A stretch of 40,581 nucleotides of DNA from an uncultured Oscillibacter sp. (GCA_947244595.1 CAMXKT010000008.1:1-40581), one strand, 5' to 3'. Shown: positions 24,446 through 32,084, numbered from the stretch's first letter. Notes: generated by a model not told the origin, from the letters alone. Made by a program: numbers and translations.

Positions 24446-25426
24446 TTAGGTGAGGATGTTCAGATCCTCGGCGGTGCGGTCCTCGGTGTAGGGGTTCAGG
24501 TGCTCGTTTACCATGGCCAGGACCTCTTCCTGGTTCAGGTAGATGTAGGGGGACTTCCAGTCTCCCGGCAGGGTGGCGAACTCAATGGCGTCCGAGCCCA
24601 TGCCGATGACCTGGGTGCCCATCCACACCAGGTTGCCTACGGTCAGGTCTGTGTCCACATACTCCACAAAGATCTTGCAGTAGTCGTCCAGTTTTGTGAG
24701 ACTGGCGGGGGAGAGCATCTTCTTGGCCACGGCCTTGAGGAAGTCCTGCTGGGTCTGCATCCGGCCGATGTCCTGGGAGGCGTAGCCCTCCCGGAAGCGG
24801 ACCACCTTCAGCGCTTCGGCCCCGGTCAGGTGCCGGGTGCCCTTGGAGAAGTGGATGGAGAGGTCCTGATAGGGGTCCTCGTAATCCATGTCAATGGGGA
24901 TGTAGAAGTCCACGCCGCCCACGGCGTCCACCAGGGCCTGGAAGGCCTTCAGGTCCACCAGGACGGTGTAGTCCACCGGGATGCCCAGCTGGTCGGACAC
25001 CGTGTCCGCCAGGGTCTCCATGCCTCCGGCGTTGTAGGCGAAGTTGATCTTGTGGTTTTTCCCGTTGATAAAAGCCTTGGTGTCCCGGGCGATGCTGGCC
25101 CCGAAGACCCGCCCGTTCTGCACATCCAGGGCCACCAGGATATTGGTGTCCGTTCCTCCGTTGTCGTCGTCCCGGCCGGAGACCAGGATGGTCCAAAAGT
25201 CGGGCTTGCGCTCATAGTGGGAGCGAAGAGCCTCCGCCTCCTCGTCGGTGAGGTCTTCCGAGATGACGGGGCCGTTGACCCGCTGGATCATGACGGAGTC
25301 GTCTTTCTGGTCCGGAGCCCGGAAGTAGACCCGGATGACGGCGTAGCATAGGCCGATGAGGATGAAGAGCAGCAGCAGAGTGATGAGCCAAGGGCTGCTC
25401 TTCCGGCGGCGAAGTCTGGATGCCAT
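24446..25426 (-). CDS. LCP (LytR-CpsA-Psr) family cell-wall glycopolymer ligase
   Basis: 326 residues. A short basic N-terminus (SRLRRRKSSPW) leads into one membrane helix (ITLLLLFILIGLCYAVIRV). The LCP domain follows, with GRDDDNGGTDTNILVALD, SIARDTKAFINGKNHKIN, NAGGMETLADTV, and GAEALKVVRFREG with the conserved Arg residues. These enzymes attach teichoic acid or other polymers from undecaprenyl phosphate to peptidoglycan. AGGAGG precedes the ATG at 25426. It is probably cotranscribed with the SLH protein downstream. Confidence 0.92.
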   Translation of the reverse strand: MASRLRRRKSSPWLITLLLLFILIGLCYAVIRVYFRAPDQKDDSVMIQRVNGPVISEDLTDEEAEALRSHYERKPDFWTILVSGRDDDNGGTDTNILVALDVQNGRVFGASIARDTKAFINGKNHKINFAYNAGGMETLADTVSDQLGIPVDYTVLVDLKAFQALVDAVGGVDFYIPIDMDYEDPYQDLSIHFSKGTRHLTGAEALKVVRFREGYASQDIGRMQTQQDFLKAVAKKMLSPASLTKLDDYCKIFVEYVDTDLTVGNLVWMGTQVIGMGSDAIEFATLPGDWKSPYIYLNQEEVLAMVNEHLNPYTEDRTAEDLNILT

Positions 25427-25520
25427 GGGAAACCTCCTGTGCGCTCCTGTAGGGCGCGTATCGTCAGAGTAAACCCCGGGGAGCCCGTCCGAAAACGGAC
25501 GCCGTCGGGGTGTTGGCTTC

Positions 25521-25549
25521 ATTATAAGGCGGTCCCCGGAAAAAGACAA
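25521..25549 (-). promoter_or_regulatory. Promoter of the LCP gene
   Basis: -35 TTGTCT (25544-25549), 17-bp spacer, consensus -10 TATAAT (25521-25526) on the minus strand. The leader is about 90 bases. Confidence 0.7.
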
Positions 25550-25552
25550 GAG

Positions 25553-25581
25553 AAAAAATAGCGGCATCGCCGCTATTTTTT
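25553..25581 (-). terminator. Terminator between the small gene and the LCP gene
   Basis: AAAAAATAGCGGC / GCCGCTATTTTTT arms with a 3-base loop. Its symmetry makes it bidirectional; on the minus strand it ends the 25643-25972 gene, just before the LCP promoter. Confidence 0.85.
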
Positions 25582-25642
25582 CTGTCAAAAATTTGCCGTT
25601 TCTGTCATTTCTTACAAGGGATTCAAAATATTTTCAGAAAGT

Positions 25643-25972
25643 TTACAACTTGGACAAATTCTCTCCACCCTTTTCCAAGTCCGGGGCTTTTTCCGCCGCC
25701 GGAGGCGCCGCCGCCAGCTGCTCCAGCAGGGCCTTGATGTCTGCCAGGAGCTGGTTTTGGTAGGACAGGGCGCAGCGGATGTAGTGCATGGCGGGTTCCG
25801 GCGCGGGGGCGGAGCCCCCGTCCTCCAGCGGGTGGGGCCAGCGGCGGACCTCCGGCTCCGTGTAGATGGGCGTGCCCGGTGGGGCGGCGTCCCGGCCCGG
25901 GGACCGGGAGACGGACACGGTCCGGGGGGGCCTCCCGCCCGCCGGGCTCCGTCCGTGATAACGATTTGCCAT
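25643..25972 (-). CDS. Hypothetical 109-residue protein
   Basis: The N-terminal two thirds are rich in Pro, Gly, Arg and Ser and look disordered. A helical segment (MHYIRCALSYQNQLLADIKALLEQLAAAP) follows at about 66-94, then a charged tail. GGAGGG is 11 bases before the ATG at 25972. It lies 22 bases after the stop of spoIIID, and they may share a transcript, which hints at a sporulation role (inference only). No family is recognised. Confidence 0.6.
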   Translation of the reverse strand: MANRYHGRSPAGGRPPRTVSVSRSPGRDAAPPGTPIYTEPEVRRWPHPLEDGGSAPAPEPAMHYIRCALSYQNQLLADIKALLEQLAAAPPAAEKAPDLEKGGENLSKL

Positions 25973-25994
25973 GATAAGGGTCCCTCCTTCCGCG

Positions 25995-26231
25995 TCAGTC
26001 GCCGCGGTATTTTTTGCGGGTGGCAATGCCGCCCCGGATGTGCCGCTGGGCCTTGTTCACGTCCAGCACTTCCTTCACCTGCAGGTACAGCGGGCGGTTG
26101 AACAGGGGCAGCCGCTCGGAGATGTCCTTGTGCACCGTCGATTTGCTGACGCCGAACCTCTGGGCGGCGGCCCGGACTGTGGACCGGTTCTCTATGATGT
26201 AAAGAGCCAGGCGCTCCGCCCGCTCCTCCAT
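25995..26231 (-). CDS. spoIIID: Sporulation regulator SpoIIID
   Basis: 78 residues. ALYIIENRSTVRAAAQRFG and VSKSTVHKDISERLP are the DNA-recognition helices, and EVLDVNKAQRHIRGGIATRK is the second DNA-contact region, both close to Bacillus SpoIIID. It binds DNA as a monomer and shapes mother-cell transcription in sporulation (family knowledge). GAAGGG precedes the ATG at 26231. The protein is about 15 residues shorter at the C-terminus than the Bacillus form. A possible sigma-E-type promoter lies upstream. Confidence 0.93.
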   Translation of the reverse strand: MEERAERLALYIIENRSTVRAAAQRFGVSKSTVHKDISERLPLFNRPLYLQVKEVLDVNKAQRHIRGGIATRKKYRGD

Positions 26232-26274
26232 GTTTCCCTTCAAAACATCCTCACTCCCTGCCTCTTGTTGGTCC

Positions 26275-26303
26275 ATCCTATGCGCCCCGCCGCCGGGAAA
26301 TGC
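26275..26303 (-). promoter_or_regulatory. Possible sigma-E promoter of spoIIID
   Basis: On the minus strand GCATTT (26298-26303) and CATAGGAT (26275-26282) are 15 bases apart, resembling the sigma-E elements (GCATATT and CATACAnT). The match is partial. Confidence 0.35.
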
Positions 26304-26313
26304 GAAAAACTTC

Positions 26314-26344
26314 TTGACATGGAGCGGGCTCCACGTGGTATGCT
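26314..26344 (+). promoter_or_regulatory. Promoter with 19-bp spacer and dyad
   Basis: Perfect -35 TTGACA (26314-26319) and extended -10 TGGTATGCT (TATGCT at 26339-26344) are 19 bp apart. The spacer contains TGGAGC-GG-GCTCCA (26320-26333) and CCACGTGG (26331-26338). A long spacer with internal symmetry is the hallmark of MerR-controlled promoters. Confidence 0.65.
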
Positions 26345-26387
26345 GGGAGGCGGACAAAGCGTTTTGCGAAACAAGGAGGTACATGAT

Positions 26388-27536
26388 ATGCGATACCGTA
26401 CGCTGGGCCGGTCCGGTCTCCGGGTGGGCGAGATCGGCGTGGGCTGCGAAGGTTTTTTGGAAAAGACCCCGGAAGAGGTGAGAGAGTGGATCGACGTCTG
26501 CGAGGCGGCGGGGGTTAATTGTATTGATCTCTACGCGCCCAACCCGGACTTCCGCTCCAACTTAGGCCTGGCTCTCCGGGGACGGCGGGAGAAATTCGTT
26601 CTCCAGGCGCAACTGTGCACCATCTGGAAGGACGGGCAGTACAAGCGGACCCGGGACATCAACCAGGTCCGGGAGGGCTTTGAGGACCAACTCCAGCGGC
26701 TGGGAACGGACCACGTGGAGATCGGCATGGTCCACTATGTGGACTCCCTGGCGGACTGGGAAGCGGTGAAAAACGGCTCGGTGATGGAGTATGCCCAGGA
26801 GCTGAGGACGGCGGGGACCATCGGCTGCGTGGGACTCTCCAGCCACAACCCCCAGGCGGCCCAGGCGGCTGTGAACTCCGGGCTCATCGACGTGCTGATG
26901 TTCAGCGTGAACCCCTGCTACGACCTCCAGCCCGCCTCCGAGGATGTGGAGGAGCTCTGGGCCCCCAAGAACTACGCCGCGCCCCTTTTGAACATGGACC
27001 CGGAGCGCCAGGCCCTCTACGAGACCTGCCAGCGGCTGGGGATCGGGATCACCGTCATGAAGGCCTTCGGCGGCGGGGACCTGCTCAGCGACAAGCTCTC
27101 CCCGGCGGGAAAGGCCCTGACGGCCTTCCAGTGCCTCCAGTACGCCCTGGACCGGCCCGGCGTGGGCTGCGTCATGTCCGGGGCCCGGAGCCTGGAAGAC
27201 TTGAAACAGAGCATCGCCTTTGAGGAGGCCCCCGAGGCGGAGCGGGACTACGCCGCGACCCTGGCGGCGCTGCCGAAAATCAGCTGGAAGGGCCACTGTA
27301 TGTACTGCGGCCACTGCGCCCCCTGCCCCCAGGGCATCTCCGTGGCGGACGTGACCAAGTTCCTGAACCTCTCCCTGGCTCAGGGGGCCGTCCCCGAGAC
27401 CGTCCGGGAGCACTACGCCGCCCTGCCCCACGGGGCGGGGGAGTGCGTCCAATGCGGGACCTGTGAGAGCCGCTGCCCCTTCGCCGTGCCCATCCGGGAG
27501 AACATGCGCAGGGCGGCGGAGCTGTTCGGGAGGTGA
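26388..27536 (+). CDS. [4Fe-4S] aldo/keto reductase-like protein
   Basis: 382 residues. An aldo/keto-reductase barrel (1-290) precedes a ferredoxin-like tail with two Cys sets, CMYCGHCAPCPQGI and CVQCGTCESRCPFAVPI, for two [4Fe-4S] clusters. The catalytic tetrad is incomplete: Asp47 is present, but the Tyr position is Asn52 and the Lys position is Gln75, with His kept near 117. The same changes are familiar in a clostridial subgroup, so the role may be electron transfer rather than classical NADPH reduction (inference). AAGGAGG precedes the ATG. It is the first gene of a three-gene operon. Confidence 0.85.
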   Translation: MRYRTLGRSGLRVGEIGVGCEGFLEKTPEEVREWIDVCEAAGVNCIDLYAPNPDFRSNLGLALRGRREKFVLQAQLCTIWKDGQYKRTRDINQVREGFEDQLQRLGTDHVEIGMVHYVDSLADWEAVKNGSVMEYAQELRTAGTIGCVGLSSHNPQAAQAAVNSGLIDVLMFSVNPCYDLQPASEDVEELWAPKNYAAPLLNMDPERQALYETCQRLGIGITVMKAFGGGDLLSDKLSPAGKALTAFQCLQYALDRPGVGCVMSGARSLEDLKQSIAFEEAPEAERDYAATLAALPKISWKGHCMYCGHCAPCPQGISVADVTKFLNLSLAQGAVPETVREHYAALPHGAGECVQCGTCESRCPFAVPIRENMRRAAELFGR

Positions 27537-27540
27537 GGGC

Positions 27541-27957
27541 ATGCGCACGGTTTTGATTCTGGACGGCCAGGGTGGCGGCGTGGGCAGCCAGCTGGTAAAG
27601 CTGCTGGGGCCCCGGCTGAGGGAGGACTGCCGCCTCCTGTGCGTGGGCACCAACGTGGCGGCCACCGCCGCCATGCTGAAGGCCGGGGCCGCCCAGGGGG
27701 CCACGGGGGAGAATGCCGTGGTTTACAACGCCGCCCGGGCAGACGTTATCCTGGGCCCCATCGGCGTAGTGCTGGCCAACGGCATCCTGGGGGAGGTGTC
27801 CCCCGCCATGGCCGCCGCCGTCTCCGGGTCCGGGGCGGTGAAGATTTTGATCCCCTCCTCCTCCTGCGGCGTGCACGTGGCGGGGGTGGAGGAATGCCGC
27901 CTGGAGGAGTACCTCCGCCGGGCGGCGGACCTGGCGGCCAGGGAACTGGGATTATGA
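27541..27957 (+). CDS. DUF3842 protein
   Basis: 138 residues. RTVLILDGQGGGVGSQLVKLL at the start is a nucleotide-binding-like beta-loop-helix with a Gly-rich turn, followed by CVGTNVAATAAMLKAGA and GPIGVVLANGILGEVSP. This is the DUF3842 pattern of clostridial genomes, with no known activity. GAGGTGAGGG precedes the ATG at 27541. It starts 4 bases after the reductase stop and overlaps the kinase gene by an ATGA junction, so all three are translated as a unit. Confidence 0.82.
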   Translation: MRTVLILDGQGGGVGSQLVKLLGPRLREDCRLLCVGTNVAATAAMLKAGAAQGATGENAVVYNAARADVILGPIGVVLANGILGEVSPAMAAAVSGSGAVKILIPSSSCGVHVAGVEECRLEEYLRRAADLAARELGL

Positions 27958-29003
27958 GCAGGGATTTTCTTGAGATTGCCCGGGAGCACTGGGCCCGCTA
28001 CCCCCTGATGGAGCCCCGGGACTTCGCCAAGCTGGCCTATCAGAGCGAGTTCGGCCCCGCCCACATGGTCCAGAGTCCGGACAAGATTCTGGCGGCCCTG
28101 CTGGCGGAGCGGAAGGAGGCGGGGGCGGAGCCCCTGCTTATGGAGCCTATTGGAAACGGCCTCTGCCGCTTTCCCATCACCCAGGCGCTGTCCACCCTCT
28201 GGGAGTTGCCCCTGATTGGGCGAATGTTCGCCCGGACCATGTGGTCCGCGGAGGGCACGGAGGCGGGGCTCTTGGAAAAGCTGGAAGCCCTGGCTTCCTT
28301 CCCCGTCCCCGGCATGGGGGAGTATCTGGAGGGCTGGCGGCGGGAGGGCTGCCCGCCGGTGCGGCACAGCGAGACCTTCCGAAGCACCTACGACCCCCAC
28401 TACCGGGTCCTGCGGCTGGACTTCGCCCGCTTCCTCCCGGCGCTGGTTCCCCTGGAAAAGCTGGCCCGGGAGAAAACGCCCGCCGTCATCGCCGTAGACG
28501 GCCGCTGTGGCAGCGGAAAGACGGGCTTCGCCAAGTCGGCGTCGGTCCTCTTGGTCTGCTCCTCCAATATCGTCCATATGGACGACTTCTACCGCCCGCC
28601 GGAGCGCCGGGCGGAAAACTGGATGGACGTCCCCGCCGGGAACATGGATCTGGAGCGCTTCCGGAAGGAGGTCCTGCGCCCCGCCCAGGCGGGAGAGACG
28701 ATCCTCTACCGGCCTTACGACTGCCAGACCGGCCGAATGGGGGAGGCGGAGCCGCTGGAGGAGGGGCTGACCATCGTGGAGGGCACCTACTCCCAGCACC
28801 TCTCCCTGGCGGAGTACTACGATTTCAAAATCTTCCTCACCTGCGGCCGGGAGGAGCAGACCCGCCGCCTCCGGGCCCGGGAGGGGGACTACTATCCCAC
28901 CTTCGACCGGGTGTGGCGGACTCTGGAGGAACGGTATTTCGCCGCCTGCGGTACGGAGGCGGCGGCGGACCTGGTGGTGGACACCACGGGATTTTTTGAT
29001 TGA
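27954..29003 (+). CDS. Two-domain P-loop kinase, uridine-kinase-like
   Basis: 349 residues. The N-terminal 165 residues are a separate alpha-helical domain of unknown role (YQSEFGPAHMV, YDPHYRVLRLDFA). The C-terminal domain has the P-loop GRCGSGKT at 183-190, the substrate motif VHMDDFYRPPERR, and a lid region RRLRAREG, as in uridine kinase and phosphoribulokinase relatives. The substrate is not determined. It overlaps DUF3842 by four bases. Similar fusions are annotated as uridine kinase family in Clostridia from memory; this is not verified. Confidence 0.75.
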   Translation: MSRDFLEIAREHWARYPLMEPRDFAKLAYQSEFGPAHMVQSPDKILAALLAERKEAGAEPLLMEPIGNGLCRFPITQALSTLWELPLIGRMFARTMWSAEGTEAGLLEKLEALASFPVPGMGEYLEGWRREGCPPVRHSETFRSTYDPHYRVLRLDFARFLPALVPLEKLAREKTPAVIAVDGRCGSGKTGFAKSASVLLVCSSNIVHMDDFYRPPERRAENWMDVPAGNMDLERFRKEVLRPAQAGETILYRPYDCQTGRMGEAEPLEEGLTIVEGTYSQHLSLAEYYDFKIFLTCGREEQTRRLRAREGDYYPTFDRVWRTLEERYFAACGTEAAADLVVDTTGFFD

Positions 29004-29010
29004 AAACGGA

Positions 29011-29051
29011 ACACAGGGGGCTTGGCAAAACCAAGCCCCCTGTGTTATACT
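29011..29051 (+). promoter_or_regulatory. Promoter spanning a 15-bp inverted repeat
   Basis: ACACAGGGGGCTTGG (29011-29025) and its reverse complement (29031-29045) are separated by 5 bases. -35 TTGGCA (29022-29027) and -10 TATACT (29046-29051) are 18 bp apart, so the right arm fills the spacer. The hairpin could end the kinase operon, but no U-tract follows; the overlap points to an operator or a combined role. Confidence 0.6.
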
Positions 29052-29128
29052 GTGCTGGAAGCAACCCGCCGTCAGGAAGGCGGCGGACTGTCAGAAGACG
29101 GAAAAACTTAACTGAAGGAGTTTTTCCC

Positions 29129-29704
29129 ATGAACGAAACCAAGACCCCAAAACCCGCTCAGACCCTGACCATGGCCGCCATGCTGATGGCCGTGGGCTTC
29201 ATCCTGCCCTTCTTCACCGGGCAGATCCCCCAGATCGGCAGCATGCTCTGCCCCATGCATCTGCCCGTGCTGCTGTGCGGCCTCCTCTGCGGCTGGAAGT
29301 ACGGCCTGGCCGTGGGCTTCGTCCTTCCCCTGCTGCGGAGCGTTACCCTGGGGATGCCCCCCATGTTCCCCGCCGCCGTCTCCATGGCCTTTGAGCTGGC
29401 GGCCTACGGCTTTTTGGCGGGCTTCCTCTACGCCCGGTCCCGCTGGCAGTGCGTGGTGGCCCTGTACCGCTGCCTGATTGCCGCCATGCTGGGCGGACGG
29501 CTGGTCTGGGCCGTGGTCCGGGTATTCCTCTCCGGCGTGTCCGGCCAGGCCTTCACTTGGCAGATGTTTGTCTCCGGGGCGCTTTTGACCGCCGTTCCCG
29601 GCATCGTCCTCCAGCTGGTCTTCATCCCCGCGGTGATGGTGGCCCTGGACCGGACCGGGCTGGTCCGCTTCCGCCGGGGCGGGGAGACGGTTCAGGCGGT
29701 TTGA
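29129..29704 (+). CDS. ECF transporter S component
   Basis: 191 residues with about six membrane segments. The start (TLTMAAMLMAVGFILPFFTG) and the loop CPMHLPVLLCGLLCG are typical of vitamin-binding S components of energy-coupling-factor importers. FPAAVSMAFELAAYGFLAG is a further family motif. The vitamin cannot be read from sequence; folate, riboflavin or pantothenate relatives are possible. GAAGGAG lies 8 bases before the ATG. It has its own promoter and a leader of about 75 bases with a small hairpin (CCGCC/GGCGG), in which I recognise no riboswitch. It converges on the MocR gene with 10 bases between the stops. Confidence 0.82.
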   Translation: MNETKTPKPAQTLTMAAMLMAVGFILPFFTGQIPQIGSMLCPMHLPVLLCGLLCGWKYGLAVGFVLPLLRSVTLGMPPMFPAAVSMAFELAAYGFLAGFLYARSRWQCVVALYRCLIAAMLGGRLVWAVVRVFLSGVSGQAFTWQMFVSGALLTAVPGIVLQLVFIPAVMVALDRTGLVRFRRGGETVQAV

Positions 29705-29714
29705 GCATACAGGC

Positions 29715-31097
29715 TCAGCGGGTCAGGAAGACCTCGCTGAGCAGCGCCTCCGCCTCGTCCAGCCGTTCCACGTCCAGCCCCGCGTAGTTGACCACCAGGG
29801 TGTGGTTGTAGGCAGGGCTGGGGACGGCGGCGTATTCCGACAAAAATCCAAGACGCACCCCCAGGCCCTCCGCCCGACGGCGGAGGGCCTTGTCGTCTTC
29901 TTCCGTGTTCAGCCGAAGGAGGAAGTGGAGCCCCGCGCCCCGGTCGGTGAGGGAGGCGGCGAAGGGACAGCGCCGGAAGCGCTCCAGCACCGCTTCCCGC
30001 AGGAGGCGGTATTTCTTCCGGGTCCGGGAGAGGTGCTGCTCGTACCAGCCCCCGGCCAAAAAGCGGGCCAGGACCTGCTGCTCCAGGGCGGGGACGGTGG
30101 AGGCGTAGAAGCCCAGCTCCCGGCGGCAGCGCTCCAGCAGCCGGGGTGGCAGGACCATGAAACCCACCCGCATGGAGGGGGAGATGGTCTGGGAGAAGGT
30201 GTTCATGTAGACCACCCGCCCCCGGGCGTCGATGCTCTGGAGGGTGGGGATGGGGCGGCCGGTGAAGCGGAACTCGCTGTCGTAGTCGTCCTCGATGATG
30301 ATTCCCCCTACCTCCTCCGCCCAGCGGAGAAGGGCCTGCCGCCGGGCGATGGGGGTGACAATGCCCGTGGGGTAGTGGTGGGCGGGGGAGAGATGGGCCG
30401 CCGTAGCTCCGGAGGCGTAGAGGGCCTCCAGGTTCATCCCCTGGCCGTCCAGGGGGATGGGGCGGCAGTCCGCGCCCCACTTGCCATAGACCTGGCGGAT
30501 CTTGGGGTAGCCCGGGTCCTCCAGGGCGATGACCGCCTCCCGGCCCAGCAGCTGGGCCAGGAGCAGGTACAGATACTCCGCCCCCGCGCCCACCACGACC
30601 TGCTCCGGGGAAACCGCCATGCCCTTGAAGTCCCGCAGGTCCCGGGCGATGGCCTGGCGCAGGGCAGGAAGGCCCTGGTGAGGCGCCGGGACCAGGTGGT
30701 CTCCCTCGGAGAGGACCTGCCGGGTCAGCCTGGCCCAGAGGGCGGAGGGGAAGAAGGAGGGGTCCGCCTGGCCGCTCTTCAGGTCCAGCCGCCAGGACCG
30801 GGGAGGCTCCTCCGCCGGGACGGGGGGACCTTCCTCCGCCGCCGGGAGGCGGCGGTCCACCGGGGAGACGAAGAAGCCACGCCGGGGCCGGGCGTCCACG
30901 TAGCCCTCCGCCTCCAGCTGCTGATAGGCCCCCTCCACGGTGACCACGGACACCCGCAGGTGTTCCGCCAGGGCCCGCTTGGAGGGCAGGCGCTCTCCCG
31001 CCGCCAGCTTCCCGTTCAGGATGTCGTCCCGCAGGCGGCGGTACAGGTATTCGTAGAGGGACAGCCCTCCCCGGGCCTCCAGGTCGTAGGTCAGCAT
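29715..31097 (-). CDS. MocR/GabR-type regulator lacking the PLP lysine
   Basis: 460 residues. A GntR winged helix at 10-75 (LPSKRALAEHLRVSVVTVEGAY) is fused to a fold-type I aminotransferase-like domain. SPAHHYPTGIV and IIIEDDYDSEFRF (with the pyridine-binding Asp) are conserved. The Schiff-base lysine that should follow TFS is Q303 in MNTFSQTISPSMRVGF (codon CAG, 30189-30191). Without it PLP cannot form the usual internal aldimine, so sensing by this regulator may be changed or lost. AGGAGG marks the start at 31097. The target may be a neighbouring transporter gene (inference). Confidence 0.92.
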   Translation of the reverse strand: MLTYDLEARGGLSLYEYLYRRLRDDILNGKLAAGERLPSKRALAEHLRVSVVTVEGAYQQLEAEGYVDARPRRGFFVSPVDRRLPAAEEGPPVPAEEPPRSWRLDLKSGQADPSFFPSALWARLTRQVLSEGDHLVPAPHQGLPALRQAIARDLRDFKGMAVSPEQVVVGAGAEYLYLLLAQLLGREAVIALEDPGYPKIRQVYGKWGADCRPIPLDGQGMNLEALYASGATAAHLSPAHHYPTGIVTPIARRQALLRWAEEVGGIIIEDDYDSEFRFTGRPIPTLQSIDARGRVVYMNTFSQTISPSMRVGFMVLPPRLLERCRRELGFYASTVPALEQQVLARFLAGGWYEQHLSRTRKKYRLLREAVLERFRRCPFAASLTDRGAGLHFLLRLNTEEDDKALRRRAEGLGVRLGFLSEYAAVPSPAYNHTLVVNYAGLDVERLDEAEALLSEVFLTR

Positions 31098-31127
31098 GGT
31101 CCGGTCCTCCTTCTGTGAAAGTGGAAA

Positions 31128-31155
31128 GCCCCTCAAGGACTTGCCTTGAGGGGCC
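31128..31155 (-). terminator. Terminator of the DUF975 gene
   Basis: GGCCCCTCAAGG / CCTTGAGGGGC arms with a 5-base loop are followed by TTTCC on the minus strand. Only 30 bases remain before the MocR start, so no separate MocR promoter is visible; MocR may depend on read-through. Confidence 0.7.
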
Positions 31156-31162
31156 GGTATTT

Positions 31163-31975
31163 TCAGCTTAAGCCGTCCGGGGCGTTCCACCCGTCCCAGG
31201 GGGACGCCTGAGGCGGCTCGGCCCCCTGGCCCACGCCGGAGGTCCGCTTGGCGGTCTCGAAGTAGCTGAGCTTGACGCAGATGCAATTGGGGACGTAAAA
31301 GAGGGCTACCAGCAGCTGCCAGAGGCCGAAGATGACGTTCAGCGCGATGATGGGAAGCCCGAAGTAGGCGGTGGGGACGGGGATGCCGTAGAGCACAGAC
31401 ATGGTCAGATCCCGGTTGATCTGGAAGATCAGCAAAAGGGTGGGGAAAGAGGCCAGGAGAACCCAGCCGATGTAGCTCAGATCCAGGGCAAAGAGCTGGG
31501 ATTTATAGCCCAAGGTCTGCCGCTTGCTCATTTCCAGGGCCTCCATCACGCCGAGACTTGGGTCCTCGTAGAGGTTGTAGAAGGCGAAGCCGTAGCGGTA
31601 GGCGGCGATGACGCCGGGGATGACGAAGAGCAGGGACCAGAGAAAGACAAAGAGGCTGAATAGGATATCCAGCAGGATCAGCTTTCCCACGAAGGAGAAG
31701 CCGTCGAACAGGGTCAGAAACTCCGCACGCTCCCCCCGGCGGATGGCCATGCAGTACAGGGCGAAGCCCGAGGCCAGGACGGTGCTGATGAGGGAAACCA
31801 GGATGGAGAGGAAAATGCTGAAAAAGCCGGTGTCCACCAGGGAGGAGAACAGCTCCAGCACGATGATCAGTCCCATGTACAGGGCGGTCATGGCCTTGGG
31901 AGAGACCTGGGCCTCCCGCAGCAGCTCCGCCGCCTCCCACTTGCGCTTTTGCCGGTCGATATGTTCAAACATCAT
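31163..31975 (-). CDS. DUF975-family membrane protein
   Basis: 270 residues with five or six membrane segments. The N-terminus (RQKRKWEAAELLREAQ) and the inner motif AYRYGFAFYNLYEDPSLGVMEALEMSKRQTLGYKSQLF match DUF975, where a helix carries ALxxSxxxTxGxK. The family sits in the cytoplasmic membrane and has no established reaction. AGGAGG lies 8 bases before the ATG at 31975; a second ATG follows one codon on. The C-terminal 35 residues are a polar, Gly- and Pro-rich tail. Confidence 0.82.
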   Translation of the reverse strand: MMFEHIDRQKRKWEAAELLREAQVSPKAMTALYMGLIIVLELFSSLVDTGFFSIFLSILVSLISTVLASGFALYCMAIRRGERAEFLTLFDGFSFVGKLILLDILFSLFVFLWSLLFVIPGVIAAYRYGFAFYNLYEDPSLGVMEALEMSKRQTLGYKSQLFALDLSYIGWVLLASFPTLLLIFQINRDLTMSVLYGIPVPTAYFGLPIIALNVIFGLWQLLVALFYVPNCICVKLSYFETAKRTSGVGQGAEPPQASPWDGWNAPDGLS

Positions 31976-32047
31976 GATACGGGCCTCCTGAAACGTGGTG
32001 ATATCTCTATCCTAGTGTAGCACAGTCCGTTGGGAATGGCAAGCGGC

Positions 32048-32084
32048 AAAACGGACCCGCCTCCCGGCGGGTCCGTCCTTTTTA
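32048..32084. terminator. Terminator after the dus gene
   Basis: ACGGACCCGCC / GGCGGGTCCGT arms with a TCCC loop. On the minus strand GTTTTG follows; on the plus strand CCTTTTTAT follows, where no plus gene exists. Confidence 0.75.

Noticed and set aside
29052..29128. Possible vitamin riboswitch in the ECF S-component leader
   Set aside because: Only a short CCGCC/GGCGG hairpin is visible; I could not match the core of a TPP, FMN, THF, preQ1 or cobalamin riboswitch.
29802..31118. 438-codon plus-strand frame opposite the MocR gene
   Set aside because: A shadow of a real gene; low-complexity Gly/Glu/Val composition and no ribosome site.
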